Origin: Owenia fusiformis
Taxonomy: Eukaryota; Annelida; Polychaeta; Sabellida; Oweniidae
Direction of reading: 5' to 3'
Length of the DNA stretch: 64,000 nt
Assembly (NCBI GenBank): GCA_903813345.2
Contig: CAIIXF020000008.1
Location: 24,102,822 to 24,166,821, forward strand
Shown here: piece by piece, positions 11,401 to 22,562 of the stretch
Layout of the letters: each line of letters opens with the position of its first letter
Numbering within the stretch: position 1 is the first letter of the stretch
Made by a program: the position numbers and the translations under genes
The notes under the pieces: model-generated
The model's database searches: none
Told to the model about the DNA's origin: nothing
Seen by the model: only the letters and a program-made list of their open reading frames with translations

Positions 11401-11833
11401 GTTATTTAACTTCTGGTGGCAAAGGGTTATTTGCATTAATCAAAGTATTAACCTATTACCTTGAAAATTGAACAATAGACTAAAGAACATGTGAAAGTCA
11501 ATCATTTCAATCATGAAAAAAGCATTTGTGCACCATCTTCAGAGAAGATGGAGGACCAGTTGATCAATTCTTCAAGTCTAACAAGGATTGACCTCATCTT
11601 GAAATTATCCGGGACATGCTTTTTTGATTTTGATCCCATTATCAGAAATTTTAAAGGATGAAACTTAAATTTCATTTTTATAATGGGAGATTACTACAGA
11701 TTACTGTAGTTTAACATGTGCAAATTTTTAGAAGTAGAGATGAGAGCGTTATGGCGATATCAGGTGCCGAAGTACAGCCCATTTTTTATGCCCGCCCAGT
11801 ACATACAAATTGCATCACTATTTTGTACTTTAG

Positions 11834-11926
11834 GTGATGGCTCCTGTGTAACTTGTGGTCTGGCTAATGAATCTGCCCAGGTGTTACGGTTACCCTTAAG
11901 TTCGGGGAAAGGTACCACATTCACAG
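11834..11926 (+). CDS. WDR27: WDR27 exon (..CGLAN.. strand and start of a WD repeat)
   Basis: The acceptor is TTTTGTACTTTAG and the donor GTTAGT. The exon is 93 bp, opening with two bases and closing with one. It encodes DGSCVTCGLANESAQVLRLP and ends SSGKGTTFT followed by G. Joined to 31295 it produces TFTGHNGAVNSVFWS, the canonical start of a WD40 blade. That join makes the exon call strong although the intron between is about 19.4 kb. The GxWLxCGLAN-type strand before a GH dipeptide is the pattern I recall at this position in WDR27. Confidence 0.82.
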
Positions 11927-12888
11927 GTTAGTACACTTTACATCCCCATGATCTGTTTCTGATATACCAATTAGGTTTTCCTTTGGTTGCCAAGATCGAT
12001 TTAAGCGGATTATGCATACACACAACTTTACCATAAAGTGTATATTTTTTTATTGCACTTTGAAAAATTGCTTTATTGTTGTCTTGTGCTGATGGTGGCT
12101 ATTTTTGAAATTAGTAACATAACATAACATAAATGTTGTCATCAGAATTCCATGAAAACCACCATCCGTTTAACTTGAATTTTTTACAAATGCAAAAGCA
12201 GAGTGCCAAAGATCTGATTAGGTTTTGAGTATGAAATTCTCCGGTGTCAGCTACTGTACTGGATTAACCAGTAAATATTGTTCATAAATTAACCCATCAT
12301 TTTGATTTAATGATTTAACGAACAACCAGTTAGTGATCGCATGAGTTTTTATGCCACTGTAACAATCATTTATTTATAATTAAGCGTAATTAAAGGTTGA
12401 ATTAGCAAATAGATTGTTACTTGCTGCTATTTAGGCAGGTTAACTCATTATTTAGGTCAACCACTAACCTGTTCAAACTGAAATTTTTACAGATGCAAAT
12501 TAACCAGACTAGTGCCAAGACCTGATTAGGTTCAGGGCATGAGTGTTCTTGGTTTGATTATTTTGTGATATCAGGGGCTCGAAACTCGCGTAGTTTTGGT
12601 AGTTATTCACTCCAAATGTTTCAGATTCTCTACCTAGTTTCATACTAAAATAGTGGTACCCAATAGATGTTAAACAGTTAACCTTCAGTATTTCATGTAA
12701 TGCAGTAATGCAGACAGAAGCCCAATTCCCACTAAATATGTAAATTAGACGTGAATGAATTCATGAATGAAATTCCCTACTATACATGTATATATCTTTT
12801 ATTGACATTTTAGATGTCATATCATGACATATTAGTCACTAAGGTAGAGCAGTTCTTCCCATTGTCGAGTTGAAGAACTGAGGCCTCA
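11927..12888. other. Intron stretch, no gene; weak internal duplication
   Basis: A degenerate duplication is visible between about 12170-12240 and 12475-12550 (both contain GTGCCAA..CCTGATTAGGTT). A short inverted repeat CAGTTCTTC / GAAGAACTG lies at about 12848-12888, directly before the Harbinger-type left end. Nothing else is recognised. Confidence 0.5.
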
Positions 12889-13215
12889 TTATCAGTTGGT
12901 CGCAAACTATGCGCTTGAGTTGCGTGTTATTTTCAGTTGAGCGCAATCGCAAACACAAAGCAAACGCAAAACAATAGAGACGCAAAGTAGCGAACGCAAG
13001 TCTCAAGTGAAATTTGGCGGGAAATACAAATCGACCTCCGCGCCAGTTCTTGACGTTGATTGATTGAAATTGAGAGGAAATCAGATTATTGATCAACAAA
13101 GTGTGATTTGATTGGTTGCTTTTTATACCAGAAAAATGTGCGAAAAATGCAAAATGTAAACCAATATTGAACGCTCACTCATTGCACAGTGCACACACAG
13201 AAGAAGAGTAGAACG

Positions 13216-13286
13216 ATGTCTTGAGCAAGAAAGTCATTCCAAGAGCAAGAGTTATTAATATGTCTCATTGAAAAAGAGGCACATAC
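13216..13286 (+). pseudogene. Myb/SANT-like N-terminal remnant of the Harbinger-type element
   Basis: ATG TCT is followed by an in-frame TGA and then ARKSFQEQELLICLIEKEA. The pattern F..EE..LL..LIEK is that of the N-terminal Myb/SANT (trihelix-like) domain of Harbinger accessory proteins. The frame is cut at about 13287 by a TIR of another element. The fragment is very short, so the identification rests partly on its position next to the TIR. Confidence 0.4.
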
Positions 13287-15803
13287 TTTATTGTATTCCA
13301 TACCTGATGAGGTTTCAGGGATATATCAACCGGGAATATATTCCATATCCGGGCAAATATTTTTCGTATGTCCCGCTCCAACAGATCTCCGGGACATATA
13401 AATCGTATGTCCCGCTCAAAAAAAATTTTGAAAAAAATGTTGAAAAAAAATTCTGATGCCATTAAGAGGCCATTCTCGGACTTAGTCATTTCTTCAAAAG
13501 TGTGAAAATAAAAAACCTCATGAAAAGTTCTTAAAATATCCTGAATAACAAGTTGAATATACATATTTAATGATGGCACAAGCAAAAGTCTGAAAATTAA
13601 CATGAAATGAGGGGTTTTGACAGATGCAAAATATGGTAGATTTGTGATGAAGAAATATAAGTTTTTGCAGTAACAACACAATTACCTCGAAGTTATCGAT
13701 CATGAGAGGCTGAGGACTAAACTTGACATATCAATCTCAGATTATCAGTAGTATCTAACTTAAGCTGGACAGCCACTCAAAATGTATATGGAGCCCATAA
13801 GATACATTTTTCTCAATTGAAGTCACTATTTCTGTTTTTAGCTTCAGAGGATAGAAAGTACATGAACATGCTAAGTTTACCTAGATCACAAGCCTTACCA
13901 CAAATATAAAGTAGATAGGAATAAAGTTGATATGTGTGAGAACCTTAAACTTCCCTTTTTATTGGGGATGGGACTTGTGATTCATGCGTATTTCTAACTT
14001 CTTCACATCTGCATGGATCTAAAATTGTGGCAGCCATCTTGGATTTGTCATATATGTGGATATGGTTTTGGTTGTGCTGAATTCGTTTCAAAATAACATT
14101 TCTTGTATGCTTTCGCTAAGTGAGATAGGCATTTGAAATTAAATACAGATAGTATACTTGACATTTAATGCAGTAAACAGTAATACAATTCAATCTTACA
14201 TAATAAGTGAGTCCAGACAAAAAGTTGTTATTGTGTTAGTTTAACTGAGCATAAATAACACTCATTGGCCTTGGTTTTCTTAATTGGCTTGGATAAAATG
14301 TTGTTCTATTTATTCAGAAAAGGAGTATAGTTCAATATACAAGTTCACATTCATTCCATCCTCTTGTAGAAATGAATCTCATATTATTTCATCTCAAATA
14401 TAGAACACAAAAATAAAATAAAAAACAAGTTTCTATTAATTGCGGAAGTTAGCTTCCATGTCATGACTGAGTTTGGGTTTCGCTTCTAGAGAAAAAAGAT
14501 ATTCCCTCTGGAAATATCGGATTGACCATTGCTATACACTCCATATTTAATCCTCCCTGTAAATAACATTGATATACAGTATATATATGACACCAAGGAT
14601 CTGGAGTTTGGGTAATGTGAGACATGAGTTCCTACTTTTTGAATCTCATATTCAATATTCTTTCTTTAAAACCTCATATTTAATATTTTTGGATTTTTGG
14701 AATTCAATTTACCTATTTGATATTCTTTATCCCATAGTTGGGCTCTGTTCCGCTCTGTTAGGTAACATGAAAACATATTTATGATATTTTGCAAATGCGT
14801 GGAAAAAGTGTTATCTGTGGAATACGGAAAATATTTCACAGATATCACCTATTGCCAGGGATTTGAAAACTACCACTAATATGATGTGTTTTGATACATA
14901 GTGATTTCATGACATCACGGGGATGAATAAATGAATGGATGTTGTTTTGATATGTTTTGTTTAGTTTTATAGGTGAACTATGGGATAAATAGAACATCCT
15001 ATAAATGTTCGTGATATCGTGTTAATCCACTCATTGATATCAATATCTGCGCTAATTCGCTATGCTAACTTGGAGATAAAGATAAAATCATTTAAAATCA
15101 TATGATACCCTATACATATCCTTTACTATGCCAGTACAACTTTCTTATATGTTATAATTTGGCACAGGCCATCATTTATTTTCCTTGAATTCAAGCTTTT
15201 GTTCCTCACTTTAGAAATGAGAGGAAATCGTTGATTTTCCTTGTATTTGAGTTGCTTAAATGTTGCCCTGTGATGTGAATCGTGATAAAAGTCAATAGTA
15301 TCCTGTACAGTCACAGTTGAAATGTACCCATTGCTAGCCCGGAACCTACCAAAATATCATTTGCATTTTGCCAATATTGCCTCATGTGCTTTTCCATGAA
15401 AATAATTTTAATTGTATCTTTTCTTCAGTATTTCATATATTACATTTTAATATATTTAAATTGGTTTATATTTATATATTATTTACTTAGACAACAATAA
15501 ATAAAGAATTTTTTGTAAAAACACCAAAAATGGTATATGATCTTTAAATGACTGTTGTGTGAACATCAAAGCTCAAAATTCGCTGAAATTGTTATTTTAT
15601 AAAGCACAAATGATCATTCTTCAATATGATATGCATTATTATCAGATATCTTTGGGGGCTAAAAAGGGCCTTTATTGACACCCGTCCTTTGGAAAAAAAA
15701 TTGAATTTTTTTTGAAAATGATAACATATTTTGCAAGTAAACACACCAGAGCATATGGGATACATGCTTATTATTTCAAACCTCATCAGGTATGGAATAC
15801 AAC
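13287..15803. mobile_element. TIR element of the TGTATTYCATACCT family (2.5 kb)
   Basis: TTGTATTCCATACCTGATGA followed by GGTTT at 13287-13311 is repeated inverted at about 15777-15803. The left subterminal part holds hairpin-like words (CGGGAATATATTCC) and two copies of GTATGTCCCGCTC near 13365-13410. The 2.5-kb interior has no supported gene; ORFs inside are short and unlike any family I know. Related smaller elements are at 15917-16330 and 52610-52970. Confidence 0.6.
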
Positions 15804-15804
15804 A

Positions 15805-16480
15805 GCTATGCACGGTCGGTTTGGATACAGGAATTATCCCATGGGATATACAATATATCTTCCCTCCCTCAGGGTATTCCCTGTATCCAAAACCTCCCAG
15901 TGCATAACCCCTATGTATTTCATACCTACTGAGGTTCTAGGTACATAACGAGCACTATATATATACTTTATCTAGCCAAGGCCCGGTCCCGCTCCTGAAA
16001 TTTTTTTTCACAATTTTTTCAAATTTTTTTTTTGAATTTTTTTCAAATGTTTTTTTTCTAAAAAATTTTTCCCATTTTTTCCCAAAATTTTTTTCACATT
16101 CTTTTTCAAAATTTTTTTGACATTTTTTTCAAAAAATGTTTTTCACATTTTTCACATTTTTTTTCAAAATTTTATTTTTCAAAATATGAGTTAAATGAGT
16201 TTGAAAATCTCAGAAATTTAAAAACCACTTTATAACACCAAGAAAATGAAAATCTTGAGTATATTTTTGAATTTTGGAACTTTATAAGGTATATGATGTA
16301 CCTAGAACATCAGTAGGTATGAAATACATCTGTTATGTACGGTCGGTTTTGGATACAGGGTTTATCCCTCGGGAAATATGTGTATATTCCTCAGTCCCTG
16401 CAGTCCCTCAGGATATACACATGTTTCCCTTGGGATAAAACATGTATCCAAAACCTCCCAGTACATAACCCTTATGTCTC
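15805..16480. mobile_element. Hairpin MITE (GGTTTTGGATACAGG family) with an inserted TIR element
   Basis: 16334-16470 is an imperfect palindrome, with ACGGTCGGTTTTGGATACAGG opposed to ATGTATCCAAAACCTCCCAG. 15812-15910 is a second copy of the same design. Between them, 15917-16330 is bounded by inverted TGTATTTCATACCTACTGA and TCAGTAGGTATGAAATACA, each next to the word CTAGGTAC / GTACCTAG. Its interior is mostly T-rich simple sequence. Further copies of the palindrome lie at about 52016-52120 and 52475-52605, and a diverged one at 53115-53215. Confidence 0.6.
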
Positions 16481-16710
16481 CGCTAGGTAGTTCTGTTAAT
16501 GTGTCAACAGCAATATGATATTTTCCGAGGCCAATATTGTATTTTCTCAAGAAAAAATTCTTATATCATCACAATCATCAATAACCTTATTTATGACATT
16601 CAATAATGTTTTTCTGAAACTTGTTTTGTATGTTGTGACGAAATGACGGTGACATAAAATGATACACTTCAATTTATCGAATGACATTTTCAACTTTTAC
16701 TAATAGTATG

Positions 16711-19700
16711 GGAGCAAAGGTAATTCCGTGTCCTTTTTAGAGGCGAGCTAAGCGACATATATTTTTATGAACTATACGTGATACTTACCAAGAAAAATGA
16801 TGTTGGCAATTCTGAATCCGCGACGGCGTTGCTATGGTAACCAAGTAAATAAGCCACGCCCACTTTTAGGGGCTCTTTTCAGTGTTTGGCCCTTATCTCC
16901 TTCATTATTGCTCAGATTTCGATGAAATTTGCACCAAATGGAAGGTAATAGATGATGCACTCAAAATATATTAAGTTGGCAATTCTGAATCCGCGGCAGC
17001 CTTACTATGGTAACAAAGTAAATATGCCACACCCACTTTTAGGGGCTCTTTTCGGTGTTTGGCCCATATCTTTGTCATTATTGCTCAGATTTCGATGAAA
17101 TTTGCACCACATGAAAGGTAATAGATGAAGCAATCATACAGTTCATAAAATATGCAAATAGGATGATTTGCATCTTAATTATGACGTCATAACTGTTTGT
17201 TTTTGTGCATTTTATTTTAATCATGATGTATAAATCTGCGAAGTGAGTATTTTCAAAATTGTCAGTAATGCTTTTAACTAGTTAATTAGTTTATTTATTT
17301 TAGTTGAGTTTATTAGTTTATTACATTGATACATGTATGGTCATAAAACATTGAATAAATGTAATGAAGTGTCCAATTCACGCTGTTGCTATGGTAACAG
17401 CAAGTAGCAAAACGATCCGCTGTAAACAAGAGAATTCTTTAGGAAATGTTACATTTTGACCATTGGACTGACATGTATTCTTTTTAAAATTTGGTGACAG
17501 AAAATAACCTAATAACTATAGAAAATTATTTAATATGGATTGTGTTATATTATGATGTCAATCGGGGGCGAAGCAGGCTCTCAGTCGGGGGGGGGGGGGG
17601 GTGGTTCAACACAAACTTTTTTTAAAGATTTTGTTTAATTTTACAAAAATTGATGCAACTTCCTTCAAAACTGAGCTAGAAGCTTCGAGTCAAATGCATT
17701 TTAAAACTCTTCTTCTATCTAATGGTTCTTTTTTTTTATTGGTTACAGGGAGGTGCACTCATCACACCCCCTGGCTATGCCTATGTTAGCTATGGTAACC
17801 AGGTGAATATGCCATCCCCATTTTTCACGACTTTTCCAAAGTTTTACGTCTATCTTTGTTATCATGATAGCTCTGGTGTATATGAAATCTTCATCAAATG
17901 GAAGCTAAAGTTTGCTTTTCTTGCTGGGTTTCTTTACAGTGTTAGGTCCTTTCTCTTTGGCATTTGCGCTTAGATATTCATACTTGTAAAGAAATGGAAT
18001 GAGAATCAATCATAGTTTTCACTTTGACCTCATTTTATGGTGAATGTCAAAGGACAAAGTACCAATTTGGAATCATTTTGAGCAATTCTACCTTATTTCA
18101 AGAAAATAATCACAAAAGCAGCTATGATACCATAACGAGTATTCCAGTCAGTTAATCTACATTATCCATGCATTTTCTGATTTACCTGGCATATTCACCT
18201 GGTTACCATAGCAACATCAAATTTGATTTAAATACCCCCCCCCCCTCCCATAAACAACAAGATAGAACCATTAGATAGGAGAAGAGCTTTAACCCATTAG
18301 TGTCTATGTCCCGAATATGGCACATTTTTGAGTATATTGGAAGATGTTTGCACTGTATCATTAGTACTTTATATTTCTTAGAAAAGAAGATACTAGAATA
18401 GTAGATTTCTCCAAAGTTCAAGGTCATTTTGTTTTTTTGCAGACATCTTTTGAATTTTTTCACAGGAAAGGGCCCAATGTCCCTCAAATTGATATATCAG
18501 TCCATAGGCCATAGGGGGCCACTACCATGCTATTGAGGGCCACTTGCATGTTTTGGATGCCATCGGGGCCACTTAAATTTCTTTTGGGACCACAGGGGTC
18601 TACTAGGATGCATTTGGGGGCCACGGGGTCCACTGGAATACGTTTGGGGCTTGGGGGCCACCGGGATGCTTTTAGGGGTCACAGGGGGCCACTAGGGTGC
18701 TTTTGATGGCCATGAGGAGCCATTTGCATGCTTCTGGCGGCCTCAGGGGGCCACTAGGATGGTTTTGGGGGCCACTGGGGGCCAATAGGATGCTTTCAAG
18801 GGCCACTTACATGCTTTTAGGGGGCATAATGGGGCCCTTGGATGTGTTTTGGGCCATTGGGTGTCACTAGTATGCTTTTTGGGGGCCACTAAAATGATTT
18901 TAGGGTCCACAGGGGCCCATTGGAGTGCTTTTAGAGGCCACTTGGGGCCACTAGGATGCTTTTAGGGGGCATAATGGGGCCACTTGGATGCTTTTTGGGC
19001 CACTGGGATGCTTTTTGGGCCACTGGGTGTCACTAGTATGCTTTTTGGGGGGCCACTGGGGCGGGAAATGGGAAGCTTTTTGGACCACTGGGGGCCATTA
19101 GAATGATTTTAGGGCCCATTGAAGTGCTTTTAGAGGCCACCTGGGGCCACTGAGATGCTTTTTGGGACCACGGGGGGCCAATTGGATGCTTTCGGGGGCC
19201 ACTAGGATGCTTTTATGGGGCATAGTGGGGCCACTTGGATGCTTTTTGGGCCACTGGGTGTCACTAGTATGCTTTTTGGGGGCCACTGGCAGGGGAAATG
19301 GGAAGCTTATGGGGCCACTGAGGGCAACTAGAATGATTTTGAGGTCCACAGGGGGCTTTTAGAGGCCACTGGAATGCTTTTTGGGGCCACAGGGGTCAAT
19401 AGGATGCTTTCGGGGGCCACTAGGATGCTTTTAAGGGGCATAATGGGGCCACTTGGATGCTTTTTTGGGCCACTGGGTGTCACTAGTATGCTTTTTGGGG
19501 GCCACTGGCAGGGGAAATGGGAAGCTTATGGGGCCACTGGGGGCAACTAGAATGATTTTAAGGTCCACAGGGGGCTTTTAGAGGCTGCTGGAATGCTTTT
19601 TGGGGCCACAGGGGTCAATAGAATGCTTTCGGGGCCACTAGAATGCTTTTAAGGGGCATAATGGGGCCACTTGGATGCTTTTTAGGGCCACTGGGTGTCA

Positions 19701-21075
19701 CTAGTATGCTTTTTGGGGGTCACTGGGGGGCAACTGGGAAGCTTTTGGGGCCTCTAGAATGAGTTTGGGGCCATTGGAGTGCTTTTAGAGGCCACTTGGG
19801 GCCACTGAGATGCTTTTCTGGGCAACATTTTGGGGCCACAGGGGGCCACTGGGTTGATGTCATTGGTCACAGAGGGGTACTAGGATACTTTTAAGGGCCT
19901 CATAGCAGCACTAATTTGTTTTTGGGGGCCACTGGGGACAACTAGGATGCTTTTGAGGACAAAAACTAATTTTAGTTATGCTACCCAGGTTAGAAAAAAA
20001 TACTAATGCATTCAATCTGTTGTCATTATTGGGTTAAAATGCTTTTGACTTGAAGCTTCTAGCTCAATTTTGAAGGAAGTTGCATCAATTTTTGTAAAAT
20101 TCATCTTAAAAACATTTTTGGGTTGCTTGTGCCACGATCACCCCCCCCCCCCCCCCCCAACTGAAAGCTGGCTGAACCCCTGATTAATAATTGCCCTTAT
20201 GCCATAATAATATAACACAATCCAAATTAAATAATTTTCTATAGTTATTAAATTATTTGTCATCAAATTTAAAAAAAAATACATGTCAGTCAACTGGTCA
20301 AAATGTAACATTTCCTAAATAATTCTTGTTTACAGCGGACAGTTTTGCTACATGATGTTACCATAGCAACAGTGTGAATTGAACATTTTTATTTGAATTA
20401 GACATCTCTCATTACATTCATTCAATTTTTCTATGACCATAAATGTATGAATGAAATAAACTTATAAACTCAACTAAAAGAAATAAACTAGTTGAAAGCA
20501 CCACTGATCATTGTGAAGACAGTAATTTCACAGAGTTATACATCATGATTAAGATAAAATATGCAAGAACAAACAGTTATGACGTCATAATTAAGATGCA
20601 AATCACCCTAATTGCATATTTTATAAAATATATGATTGTTTTATCTATTATCTTTCATTTGGTGTAAATTTCATCTTAAGCTGAGCAATAATGACGAAGA
20701 TATGGGCCAAACACTGAAAAGAGCCCCTAAAAGTGGGTGTGGCATATATACTTTGTTACCATAGTAACGCTGCATTAAGAATTGCCAACTTAATATATTT
20801 TGATTGCATCATCTATTACCTTTCATTTGGTGTGAATTTCATCGAAATCTGAGCAATAATGAAGGAGATAGGGGCCAAACACTGAAAAGAGCCCCTAAAA
20901 GTGGCCAAAAGTGGGCGTGGCTCATTCACTTGGTTACCATAGCAACGCCGTCGCGGATCCAGAATTGCCAACATCATTTTTCTTTGTAAGTATCACGTAT
21001 AGTTCATAAAAATGTATGTCGCTTAGCTCGCCTCTAAAAAGGACACGGAACCTCTTATTTGGACTTTTGCTCCAA
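16711..21075. mobile_element. Giant foldback element with ~1.05-kb inverted arms
   Basis: The left arm (about 16711-17760) and right arm (about 20030-21075) are inverted copies of each other. Shared landmarks in mirror order are CCGTGTCCTTTTTAGAGGCG, the CGACGGCGTTGCTATGGTAAC word, two tandem sub-blocks each containing CCCACTTTTAGGGGCTCTTT, a TTAATTATGACGTCATAA word, and a long G run (17587) opposed to a long C run (20142). The loop is about 2.2 kb and is mostly a G-rich minisatellite. No transposase ORF is present. Foldback elements of this size are non-autonomous; the superfamily cannot be named. Confidence 0.8.
18480..19965 (+). repeat. G-rich minisatellite GGGGCCACT(A/T)GGATGCTTTT
   Basis: The array has short (~25-45 bp) degenerate units of GGGGGCCACTAGGATGCTTTT type. 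They are organised into a longer repeat of about 220-250 bp marked by GGGGCATAATGGGGCCACTT at about 18818, 18966, 19214, 19434 and 19653. The G-rich strand is always the plus strand, with many GGGG runs. Open frames across it (such as 19098-19349) are by-products of the periodicity. It occupies the loop of the giant foldback. Confidence 0.85.
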
Positions 21076-21139
21076 ATAAGAGATCATATAAATGGATCAT
21101 AATATGACATGATACCACAATATTAAGACTCGTGAAATT

Positions 21140-21265
21140 TCCTGATAATTCTGATACAGGATTTTGGCTGATATGGGATCTGATACAGAATTTTTTGAAT
21201 ACCGCAGTTTTATTCCCAGTGCATTTCCCAGAGAAAACATGCTAGTGTGGAATAATATGGGTTAA
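21140..21265. repeat. Dispersed GGATC-rich repeat, copy 2
   Basis: It shares the GCTGATATGGGATCTGATACAG, TTTTTTGAATA and TTTCCCAGAGAAAACATGCTA words with bases 1-180 in the same orientation. Just before it is a perfect 12-bp hairpin, CTCTTATTTGGA / TCCAAATAAGAG (21052-21082), at the edge of the giant foldback. Confidence 0.55.
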
Positions 21266-21589
21266 TTAGACCAATACATAATCCCTAGGAAATATTCTGC
21301 ATACCCTATTGCTACTGAGATTATCCCCTAAGTGCCATTATTTTCTCTATTGCGACAGAGATGATCAAATGGCACAGTCTCATTAGCAAAACAGATTGGT
21401 ACATCACAATAACTAGCCAATCAGAGGGCTTCATTTTACAGATCATACGAAAATAATTAATGTTAAGGATTTTTCTTTTAAAACCTTAAAAATTCTGAAT
21501 GAATATGGGAGATGATAATCACATCTTTCCAGAATTTTATTTACGTACTTGGAACTTTCATTTCGAATTGTAAACTGCTATTCTTCACT

Positions 21590-22001
21590 TACCTTGCCAT
21601 GACTGATACAACTTCTGTAATCACATTTGAAATGGTTGACTGGCTCACTCCAAACATGTCATCACTTGACATCTGGAGCTGCCCAGTTGCAAGAAATTTT
21701 ATGGTTATCAATATTTAAGATACCCTGGTATGCAGTGCTCATTTCGTATTCTTGGCGAAAATTCTGGTTCAAACAAGTTTATCAACTTCATCACCAATGC
21801 TCTCGGCATTCTATACCTTTGCAACATCTCAGAAAAATCTAGTGTATCAATTGGATTGATTCTATCTTGAAATATTCTCAGTCCTATGCGATTGTGGTGT
21901 AGATTCAAAAAGAAGTGGAACATATTTAGCTTTATTCCCGCAGCTTCCGGAGTGCTATTTGCAGATGATATATGCGATGCGTTCGCATTGTTTGGAAACA
22001 A
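21590..22001 (-). pseudogene. PIF/Harbinger-type transposase, N-terminal part (frameshifted)
   Basis: A minus-strand frame starts at 22001 and contains DTLDFSEMLQRYRMPRALVM, the RYR..R....L pattern of HARBI1-like transposases. After a frameshift near 21705 it continues ITIKFLATGQLQMSSDDMFG then VSQSTISNVITEVVSVMA, the helix-turn-helix that precedes the DDE domain. It then meets GTAAGT, a good splice donor, at about 21592. No DDE catalytic domain follows before the foldback element. The gene is therefore broken. It sits just inside the right TIR of the composite element. Confidence 0.65.
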
Positions 22002-22378
22002 ACATGATATTCTTGAAGGATTTACAAGCTTGACAAAATGTATGTTTCAATGATATAATATAGATATGATTGAATTATATATTCCTTCGATTTAGCTATT
22101 GTTAACTTAATAGGTAATGAGATGATTCACAAAAAACACCGGAAGAAACCGTTAAAATATAAGAAATAGTATTTAAAGATGCACTTCATTTGCGTTTTGA
22201 TTTGCGGCAGGGTAAAAAGAATCGCAAATATGAGTTCATTTGCGTTCAGAAAATTTATAATCTTGCGTCAGAACTGCGTTGCGTCAAAGTGGTAATATGT
22301 TTTTTATGAAATATATGCGATGCGTTGCGTGGCGCAACGCATGCAATTCTGCGTTGCGACCAACTGATAATGAGGCCT

Positions 22379-22545
22379 CTGGTATCTTTATCCTGGCTAG
22401 AACCATAGACAATTCTAGCCAGCGCCAGCCTTTTATCGAGTTAGCAGCACTCTAGTAATCAACTTCTCTGGTGTACTAGTTAGCATGAGCTGGCTCCTGT
22501 GCTGGCTTGAACTGTCTATGGTTCTAGCCAGGATAAAGATACCAG
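22379..22545. mobile_element. Foldback MITE, ~42-bp arms
   Basis: Arms at 22379-22420 and 22502-22545 are inverted copies with two mismatches, starting TGGTATCTTTATCCTGGCTA. The loop is about 80 bp and non-coding. It abuts the right end of the Harbinger-type element and precedes the DDE element by 12-17 bp. Confidence 0.75.
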
Positions 22546-22562
22546 CTCCTGTCAGATTAATA

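Larger units (their letters stand above)
12889..22377. mobile_element. Probable PIF/Harbinger-type transposon expanded by nested insertions
   Basis: The left end word (about 12889-12914) GGCCTCATTATCAGTTGGTC plus GCAA is present exactly inverted at about 22352-22377. Both ends continue into stretches rich in TTGCGT / ACGCAA words. Just inside the left end is a Myb/SANT-like ORF start on the plus strand (13216). Just inside the right end is a Harbinger-type transposase N-terminus on the minus strand (22001). That convergent pair fits the two-gene layout of Harbinger elements. The 9.5-kb span is inflated by foldback elements at 13287-15803, 15805-16480 and 16711-21075. No target duplication could be recognised, so two unrelated copies remain possible. 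Confidence 0.55.

Noticed and set aside
19098-19362. Open frames on both strands in the G-rich region
   Set aside because: Products of the minisatellite (Gly, Pro, His rich); both strands are open across the same repeats.
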